Shown here: positions 13,381 to 18,429 of the stretch, one piece after another
Layout: the number at the start of each line of letters is the position of its first letter
How positions within the stretch are numbered: position 1 is the first letter of the stretch
From: Ruminococcus sp.
GTDB lineage: Bacteria > Bacillota > Clostridia > Oscillospirales > Ruminococcaceae
Reading direction: 5' to 3'
NCBI GenBank assembly: GCA_029063695.1
Contig: JAIDNR010000212.1
Span: 1 to 18,429, forward strand
Length of the DNA: 18,429 nt
Position numbers and translations under genes: made by a program
The notes under the pieces: model-generated
Databases searched by the model: none
What the model saw: the letters and a program-made list of their open reading frames with translations, nothing else
What the model was told of the DNA's origin: nothing

Positions 13381-14247
13381 ATGGATAATATTTCAAATAC
13401 TGAAAAATCTCAGATTCTTATTGATGCACTTCCTTATATTCAGAAATATTCGGATAAAATCGTTGTTGTCAAGTACGGCGGAAATGCTATGACCAACAAA
13501 GAGCTGAAAGATGCCGTTATGACTGATATTGTTCTGCTTTCACTCGTCGGTATCAAGGTTGTTCTCGTTCACGGCGGCGGTCCTGAAATCAACGATATGC
13601 TTAAAAGACTCAATATTGAAAGCAGGTTCATCAACGGTCTGCGTTATACTGATAAAGATGCTATCGATGTTGTAAAAATGGTTCTTGCCGGTAAAGTAAA
13701 CAAGGAACTTGTTCAGCTCCTTGCTCAGCACGGCGGCAGTGCTGTCGGTCTTTGCGGTATTGACGGAAAAATGCTCGTTGCCGAAAAGAAACTCACTGAT
13801 GATGGGCAGGATTTAGGTTATGTCGGCGAAATTACAGAAGTCAATGCAAAGCCTATTCTTGATGCACTTGCTAACGGAAATGTGCCTGTTATTGCTACTG
13901 TTGCAACAGATGACGACGGAAATACATATAATATAAATGCAGATACTGCCGCTGCACGTATTGCCGCTGAACTGGGTGCAGAAAATCTTATTCTTATGAC
14001 TGATATTGCAGGTCTGCTCCGTGATAAGAATGATGTAAATACTCTTATTCCGAAAGTCAATGTAAGTGAAGTGCCTTATCTTAAAATGCAGGGTATTGTT
14101 TCGGGCGGTATGATTCCGAAGATTGACTGCTGTGTTGAGGCTGTACGACGTGGTGTAAGGGGTGCTGTTATTATTGACGGTAGAGTTCCGCATTCTATTC
14201 TTATTGAGATACTTTCAAATGAGGGAATAGGTACACAGTTTGTATAA
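13381..14247 (+). CDS. argB: N-acetylglutamate kinase, probably arginine-inhibited
   Basis: A 288-residue ArgB that phosphorylates N-acetylglutamate, usually the committed and regulated step. The ATP-binding KYGGNAM (residues 31-37) and HGGGPEIN (64-71) are present, as is NINADTAAARIA. An N-terminal helix of about 25 residues precedes the first strand, and the C-terminus ends EILSNEGIGTQFV. Both are features of hexameric, arginine-feedback-inhibited kinases such as the Thermotoga enzyme, whereas the insensitive Escherichia coli type lacks the N-terminal helix. Feedback inhibition is thus an inference from length and ends. It follows argJ after 18 nt with AAAGGAG as ribosome binding site. The gap after it is the longest in the cluster and holds a new promoter. 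Confidence 0.97.
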   Translation: MDNISNTEKSQILIDALPYIQKYSDKIVVVKYGGNAMTNKELKDAVMTDIVLLSLVGIKVVLVHGGGPEINDMLKRLNIESRFINGLRYTDKDAIDVVKMVLAGKVNKELVQLLAQHGGSAVGLCGIDGKMLVAEKKLTDDGQDLGYVGEITEVNAKPILDALANGNVPVIATVATDDDGNTYNINADTAAARIAAELGAENLILMTDIAGLLRDKNDVNTLIPKVNVSEVPYLKMQGIVSGGMIPKIDCCVEAVRRGVRGAVIIDGRVPHSILIEILSNEGIGTQFV

Positions 14248-14295
14248 TTTACCTTGCTGTTAACAAAAAGTTTACAAAAATATGCCGTTCAACTG

Positions 14296-14325
14296 TTGAT
14301 TTATCGTATCAAAGAGAGTTATAAT
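14296..14325 (+). promoter_or_regulatory. internal promoter before argD
   Basis: TTGATT (14296-14301) and a perfect TATAAT (14320-14325) are separated by 18 nt. A second TATAAT at 14328-14333 lacks a matching -35. Transcription would start near 14332. This makes argD, the tubby-like gene, argF and possibly the dockerin gene a second unit, in addition to any read-through from argG. Confidence 0.65.
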
Positions 14326-14340
14326 AGTATAATGAATTGA

Positions 14341-14353
14341 ATTTGCGGCAAAT
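14341..14353. promoter_or_regulatory. 13-bp palindrome just downstream of the argD promoter
   Basis: ATTTGCGGCAAAT is a perfect odd palindrome centred at 14347, about 20 nt after the -10 and 33 nt before the argD start. Its place at the start of the transcript suits an operator or a small 5' hairpin. A degenerate ARG-box half-site (TGAATTGAATT, 14333-14343) overlaps its left edge. No known factor is identified. Confidence 0.3.
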
Positions 14354-14385
14354 CAGTATGAACCGCTGCGAAAGGAATGTATATT

Positions 14386-15558
14386 ATGAATAGTATAATG
14401 GAAAAATTTGATAAATATGTTATGCACTCCTATGGCAGATACCCACTTGTTATGGAAAACGGTGAGGGAAGATTCTGTGAGGACGAAAATAAAAAAAAGT
14501 ATATTGATTTCGGCAGTGGTATCGGTGTAAATTCACTCGGATTCTGCGACGAAAAATGGAGCGATGCTGTGTGTGACCAGGTTAAAACTCTTCAGCATAA
14601 CTCAAATTACTATTACACTGCTGTTCAGGCTGAATATGCCGAAAAACTGTGTGAGACTACAGGATATGAAAAGGTATTTTTCTGCAACAGCGGTGCGGAA
14701 GCCAATGAATGTGCTATAAAATCCGCAAGAAAATACAGCTTTGATAAATATGGTATGGGCAGGCATAACATCATCACTCTTGTGAACTCGTTTCACGGCA
14801 GAACTATGGCTACTCTCTCTGCTACGGGTCAGGACGTTTTTCATAACTACTTCTTTCCTTTTTTGGAGGGATTTGTGAATGTTAATGCAAATGATGTCAA
14901 TGACCTGAAAGAAAAACTTGACGATACAGTATGTGCTGTTATGCTTGAATATATTCAGGGTGAGGGCGGTGTGAATGCTCTTGAACAGGATTTTGTTGAT
15001 GAAGTCTACAGACTTTGTGCAGAAAAGGATATTCTTGTTATTGCCGACGAAATCCAGACAGGTGTAGGACGTACAGGAAAATTTCTTGCCGGTGAACATT
15101 TCGGTAAAAAGGCTGATATTACTACTCTTGCCAAAGGTATTGCAGGCGGTATTCCTATGGGCGCTTGTCTTTTTGGCGAGAAAGTGAAAGAAGTACTTAC
15201 TCCCGGTACGCATGGCTCGACTTTCGGAGGAAATCCGATTGCCTGTGCGGGTGCAAATGCTGTTATCGACAGACTGAACAGTGACGGCTTTCTTGATAAA
15301 GTCACAAAAAAAGCCATTTATTTCAGGGATAAACTTGCAAAATGCAGTAAAGTTGAGAGTGTGAGCGGTATCGGGCTTATGATTGGCATAACTCTAAAAA
15401 GCAAATCCGCAGGCGATGTTGCAAAAAAAGCACTCGAAAAAGGTCTGCTTGTACTTACCGCAAAAAATAAAGTCAGACTTCTTCCGCCTCTCACTATTGA
15501 TGACAGTGAAATTGATGACGGACTTGATATTCTGATTGAAATAATGGAGGAGGAATAA
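14386..15558 (+). CDS. argD: acetylornithine aminotransferase
   Basis: A 390-residue class-III PLP-dependent aminotransferase that converts N-acetylglutamate semialdehyde and glutamate to N-acetylornithine and 2-oxoglutarate. The order of motifs is typical: YIDFGSGIGVNSLG, FFCNSGAEANE (phosphate site), FHGRTMATLSATGQ, EYIQGEGG, IADEIQTGVGRTG (Asp contacting the PLP nitrogen), and LAKGIAGGIPMGA with the Schiff-base Lys250. HGSTFGGNP, the second phosphate contact, follows. The location in the arg cluster favours ArgD over related ornithine or GABA aminotransferases. ATG 14386 is chosen because AAAGGA (14371-14376) is 9 nt upstream; the ATG at 14377 is too close to it. Confidence 0.96.
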   Translation: MNSIMEKFDKYVMHSYGRYPLVMENGEGRFCEDENKKKYIDFGSGIGVNSLGFCDEKWSDAVCDQVKTLQHNSNYYYTAVQAEYAEKLCETTGYEKVFFCNSGAEANECAIKSARKYSFDKYGMGRHNIITLVNSFHGRTMATLSATGQDVFHNYFFPFLEGFVNVNANDVNDLKEKLDDTVCAVMLEYIQGEGGVNALEQDFVDEVYRLCAEKDILVIADEIQTGVGRTGKFLAGEHFGKKADITTLAKGIAGGIPMGACLFGEKVKEVLTPGTHGSTFGGNPIACAGANAVIDRLNSDGFLDKVTKKAIYFRDKLAKCSKVESVSGIGLMIGITLKSKSAGDVAKKALEKGLLVLTAKNKVRLLPPLTIDDSEIDDGLDILIEIMEEE

Positions 15559-15560
15559 TT

Positions 15561-16049
15561 ATGGAGCTGATAATTTCTGTTAAGGGAAATAAGTATACAG
15601 TGCAGGACAAGGGACAGTCAAGAATACTGTATACCGTAAAGAAAAAGGGCTTTGGTGCAGGAAGATATGTGCTTCTTGATACAAGCAACTATAATCTCTA
15701 TTCGCTTGTTCAGACAGGTGAGGACAGAAAGCCGTCGTTTATTATTACACATAATGATGCTTCAATCATGCAGCTTTCATGCAAGTCAATGTTCCTTGAC
15801 CCGACAATTTCAGTTGAAGGCAAGGATTTGTCAAAAAATGATATAAAGTATTCGCTTACAAGCAAGGACCATAGGGATTTTGAAATTCTCAGGGAAGATT
15901 CAAAAGTAGGCTCGGTTAAAACAAAGGTTACTATGTCTAAGGACTTGCAGTATGAGCTTGAAATTGACAATAATATTTTTGATGATTATATTCCGCTTTT
16001 TGCTGTTGCAATTGACCTTACATTCGGTGAAATGAATAAGAATGTCTGA
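15561..16049 (+). CDS. LURP-one/tubby C-terminal-like beta-barrel protein
   Basis: A 162-residue soluble protein, probably almost all beta-strand, with the rhythm of the LURP-one-related (tubby C-terminal-like, scramblase-like) fold. VKGNKYTVQDKGQSRILYTVKKK is followed by GRYVLLDTSNYNLYSL, repeated short strands (ISVEGKDL), and a single late hydrophobic helix (about residues 143-155, PLFAVAIDLTF). That last helix running through the barrel is typical of the fold. It starts 2 nt after the argD stop, with GGAGGAGG inside the end of argD as ribosome binding site, and precedes argF by 31 nt. The molecular role of bacterial members is poorly known; some are proposed to bind lipid. The fold assignment is by pattern and moderate in certainty. 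Confidence 0.6.
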   Translation: MELIISVKGNKYTVQDKGQSRILYTVKKKGFGAGRYVLLDTSNYNLYSLVQTGEDRKPSFIITHNDASIMQLSCKSMFLDPTISVEGKDLSKNDIKYSLTSKDHRDFEILREDSKVGSVKTKVTMSKDLQYELEIDNNIFDDYIPLFAVAIDLTFGEMNKNV

Positions 16050-16080
16050 ATAAATTACAATGAAAGGATAATGATATAAA

Positions 16081-16983
16081 ATGAAACATTTACTTAAAAT
16101 GCTTGACCTGACTGCTCAGGAAATTACTGATATACTTGACCTTGCTGACCAGCTTAAATATGAGCTGAAACATGGTATTCCGCACCCGCATTTAAAGGGT
16201 AAAACTCTTGGTATGATTTTCCAGAAAGCTTCTACACGTACAAGAGTTTCTTTTGAAACAGGTATGTATCAGCTCGGCGGTTATCCTCTTTTCCTCTCTT
16301 CAAATGATTTACAGATAGGTCGTGGCGAACCTGTGCAGGATACTGCAAGGGTTCTTTCACGTTATCTAAGCGGTATCATGATTCGCACTTTTGAACAGAG
16401 TGAGGTTGAGGCTCTTGCCGAATACGGCAGTATTCCGATTATAAACGGCTTAACCGATTTCTGTCACCCTTGTCAGGTTCTTGCCGACCTTATGACTATC
16501 CGTGAGTTTAAGGGAAGTTTTGACGGTCTTAAAATGTGCTTTATCGGTGACGGAAATAATATGGCGAACTCTCTTATTGTAGGCTGTCTTAAAGTCGGTA
16601 TGGCTGTATCAGTTGCTTGTCCCGACGATTATCAGCCGCCTAAGGAGATTCTTGATTTTGCCAATCAGTATGACTGCTTTGAACTCACAAATTCTCCTGC
16701 TAAGGCTGCTGAAAATGCAGATGTACTTATTACTGATGTATGGGCTTCCATGGGTCAGGAAGGTGAGGCTGAAAAGCGTAAAAAGGCTTTTGCAGGCTAT
16801 CAGATTAATGACGAGCTTATGTCCCTTGCAAAATCAGATGCTATGGTGCTTCACTGTCTCCCTGCTCATCGTGAAGAGGAAATCACAGAGAAAGTATTCG
16901 AGGCTCATGCTAAGGAAATCTTTGAAGAAGCTGAAAACAGACTTCATGCTCAGAAAGCTGTTATGGTCAAGTTAATGGCTTAA
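16081..16983 (+). CDS. argF: ornithine carbamoyltransferase
   Basis: A 300-residue carbamoyltransferase that makes citrulline from ornithine and carbamoyl phosphate. It shows the carbamoyl phosphate loop STRTR (51-55), HPCQ (129-132), the DVWASMGQE ornithine-side segment, and the catalytic Cys in HCLPAHR (258-264). HPCQ, DVWASMGQE and HCLPAHR together fit the ornithine enzyme rather than aspartate or acetylornithine carbamoyltransferase. Length is normal. It is the last arginine enzyme in the cluster, behind AAAGGA as ribosome binding site. carAB, which would supply carbamoyl phosphate, is not in the window. Confidence 0.97.
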   Translation: MKHLLKMLDLTAQEITDILDLADQLKYELKHGIPHPHLKGKTLGMIFQKASTRTRVSFETGMYQLGGYPLFLSSNDLQIGRGEPVQDTARVLSRYLSGIMIRTFEQSEVEALAEYGSIPIINGLTDFCHPCQVLADLMTIREFKGSFDGLKMCFIGDGNNMANSLIVGCLKVGMAVSVACPDDYQPPKEILDFANQYDCFELTNSPAKAAENADVLITDVWASMGQEGEAEKRKKAFAGYQINDELMSLAKSDAMVLHCLPAHREEEITEKVFEAHAKEIFEEAENRLHAQKAVMVKLMA

Positions 16984-16992
16984 TGGAGAATT

Positions 16993-18429
16993 ATGGGAAA
17001 ATTTGTTTCTTTCATTTTAAGTGCTGTTATATGCCTTTCGGCAACGGCACTGCCTGCATCAGCAGTTGATTTTCAAGAAATTCAGTCTGTTTCAGTGAAA
17101 AATGATTCATCTGAAGTTCTTGAATGTATTATGGCTAATAGAAGTGAAATATTGATAACAGGTATGACGGCAGAAGCGGAAAATATCGTTATTCCCGAAT
17201 ATATCGGCGGTCTGCCCGTTGTTGGTATTGAAAGTTATTCTTTCGGCAACTCTGAATACAGCAGTTCAATAAAATCGGTTGTTATTCCAAAAACGGTTAA
17301 ATATATAGGGGAGGGTGCTTTTTCTTATTGCGATAATATGGAATCACTGACAATTTCCGACGGTGTCGAACATATCGGAGGATTCGCTTTCGTAGGCTGT
17401 TCCAAACTTAAAAGCGTTACTATTCCAAAAAGTGTCAGAAAGATAGATGACATGGCTTTTAACGGCTGTGATTCCATAGAGGAATTTGTTATAGAAAGTC
17501 CCGAGTGTGATATATACTGTATGGAATATACAATTTATTCCGGAACTTACGGTGATTCCGTGATTGCCGGATATGACGGCTCATCTGCTCAGAAATATGC
17601 CGAAATTTACAATAAGAAATTCAAAAGTCTCGGAACTTGTCCCACTGATTTTTACATTTCGGATTTTGAATATCCATATAAAAAATTGCTTATTGAACTG
17701 ATGTATCAAGATTCAAATAGTTATATTGAATACTGGATTTATGATATTGATAAGGATAATGTTCCCGAGATTATTGCTAAAACAGGTACGAGCGAATCTG
17801 ATTATATTATCAGATTCTATAAATATAAGGATAATGAAGTTGTACTGATTGACAGTATAGGTGGCGGTCACACAACTTTTTACAAAGATAAAGATAATAA
17901 ACAGCTTTGCTGTATGTACGGTCATATGGGATATGGTGATATTACATGGCTCTCCTCTGACGGAAACAGTATTTCTGTTGACAGAACTGTTGAAAATGTC
18001 GGCTATGATGAGGAAAATGATGTCTACAAATGGTCCGATTATGGCAATTTTGAAACACTTGAATCATCTTATGCTTTTTTTATTTCGTATGCTGACGGCT
18101 GGAGCGATGAACTTGATATGTCTTTAATCAGTAATTATAAATCGGTTTCCGATAATCAAAGTTATGCTGTTATTATTCCATCAGATAAGGTCGGAAATGT
18201 GAATGGTGATGATATAATTGATGCAAGTGATGCATCTGTTATTTTGAGTACTTATTCCTTACTCTCAACAGGCAAAATTTCTGTTTTGTCAAATGAACAG
18301 TGCAATACTGCCGATGTTAATGGTGATGGTCTTGTTGATGCAAATGATGCTTCGTCGATTCTCGGATATTATTCATATCTCTCAACACTTCCCACAACAG
18401 AAACTCCGGTCGATATCAAAGAATATATC
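16993..18429 (+). CDS. secreted leucine-rich-repeat protein with a type-I dockerin, 3' end beyond the window
   Basis: The reading frame from ATG 16993 stays open for 479 codons to the window edge. An N-terminal signal peptide ends in ALPASA (probable cleavage after Ala24). Residues about 60-175 hold BspA-type leucine-rich repeats (SVVIPKTVKYIGEGAFSYC, LTISDGVEHIGGFAFVGC, SVTIPKSVRKIDDMAFNGC). A middle domain (about 225-330) contains YDIDKDNVPEIIAKTG, like calcium-loop beta domains. Residues about 398-467 form a dockerin of two 12-residue calcium loops, GNVNGDDIIDASDAS and ADVNGDGLVDANDAS; the first has Gly in place of the first Asp. Dockerins bind cohesins on scaffoldins, so the protein may be cellulosome-associated. 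The start is only 9 nt after argF with GGAG as ribosome binding site and no terminator between. No catalytic domain is seen. Confidence 0.88.
   Translation, partial: MGKFVSFILSAVICLSATALPASAVDFQEIQSVSVKNDSSEVLECIMANRSEILITGMTAEAENIVIPEYIGGLPVVGIESYSFGNSEYSSSIKSVVIPKTVKYIGEGAFSYCDNMESLTISDGVEHIGGFAFVGCSKLKSVTIPKSVRKIDDMAFNGCDSIEEFVIESPECDIYCMEYTIYSGTYGDSVIAGYDGSSAQKYAEIYNKKFKSLGTCPTDFYISDFEYPYKKLLIELMYQDSNSYIEYWIYDIDKDNVPEIIAKTGTSESDYIIRFYKYKDNEVVLIDSIGGGHTTFYKDKDNKQLCCMYGHMGYGDITWLSSDGNSISVDRTVENVGYDEENDVYKWSDYGNFETLESSYAFFISYADGWSDELDMSLISNYKSVSDNQSYAVIIPSDKVGNVNGDDIIDASDASVILSTYSLLSTGKISVLSNEQCNTADVNGDGLVDANDASSILGYYSYLSTLPTTETPVDIKEYI

Noticed and set aside
13813..14193. Reverse-strand open frame inside argB
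   Set aside because: It is a shadow frame of argB; its Asn/Ile/Cys/Ser-rich composition resembles no real protein.
14253..14274. Terminator after argB
   Set aside because: The possible TGTTAAC/GTTTACA pairing is short and has a mismatch, with no proper T-run following.
14328..14333. Second -10 box upstream of argD
   Set aside because: No -35-like hexamer lies 16-18 nt upstream, so the TATAAT at 14320-14325 paired with TTGATT is preferred.
14602..15213. Reverse-strand open frame of 203 codons
   Set aside because: It lies wholly within argD on the opposite strand, has no recognisable domain or ribosome binding site, and its composition is that of a shadow of a real gene.

Overview
The window looks like chromosome of a low-G+C Clostridia, most likely a Ruminococcus or close relative. 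Three things point there: a type-I dockerin module of the DASDAS/DANDAS kind at the right edge, an [FeFe]-hydrogenase maturase (HydF), and several small lipoproteins and tandem-repeat surface proteins typical of these Firmicutes. This is judged from motifs alone, since no database search was possible. No rRNA, tRNA, CRISPR array or transposase was seen.

Layout. (1) 1-2660, mixed accessory genes: a GNAT acetyltransferase cut by the left edge, a small lipoprotein, a convergent MazF/EndoA-type toxin with no visible antitoxin, and a two-repeat lipoprotein behind a near-consensus sigma-A promoter. (2) 2661-6158: an LDH/MDH-family dehydrogenase with its own promoter, a lipoprotein, a long inverted repeat, then hydF overlapping a DUF2809-like membrane gene. 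(3) 6120-16983: an almost complete arginine pathway in the order argG-x-[insertion]-argH-x-argC-x-argJ-argB-argD-x-argF, where x marks small membrane or uncharacterised genes placed between the enzymes. (4) 16993 to the right edge: a secreted leucine-rich-repeat and dockerin protein that starts 9 nt after argF and runs off the window.

The arg genes supply the cyclic acetyl route from glutamate to arginine. ArgJ recycles the acetyl group, ArgB, ArgC and ArgD make N-acetylornithine, and ArgF, ArgG and ArgH convert ornithine to arginine. carAB and argR are not in the window. Two ARG-box-like palindromes sit just upstream of the argG promoter. A second promoter precedes argD, so there are probably two transcription units, argG to argB and argD to the dockerin gene.

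The most unusual feature is at 8031-8952. The original argH start, with its ribosome binding site, survives as a decayed 126-nt remnant. About 650 nt of very A+T-rich DNA (27% G+C in both ORFs by hand count) carrying two small uncharacterised genes has been inserted after it. A second, intact argH start follows and leads into the functional gene. The two starts differ only at synonymous third positions over their first 87 nt, which suggests that the insertion brought in or rebuilt the 5' end of argH.
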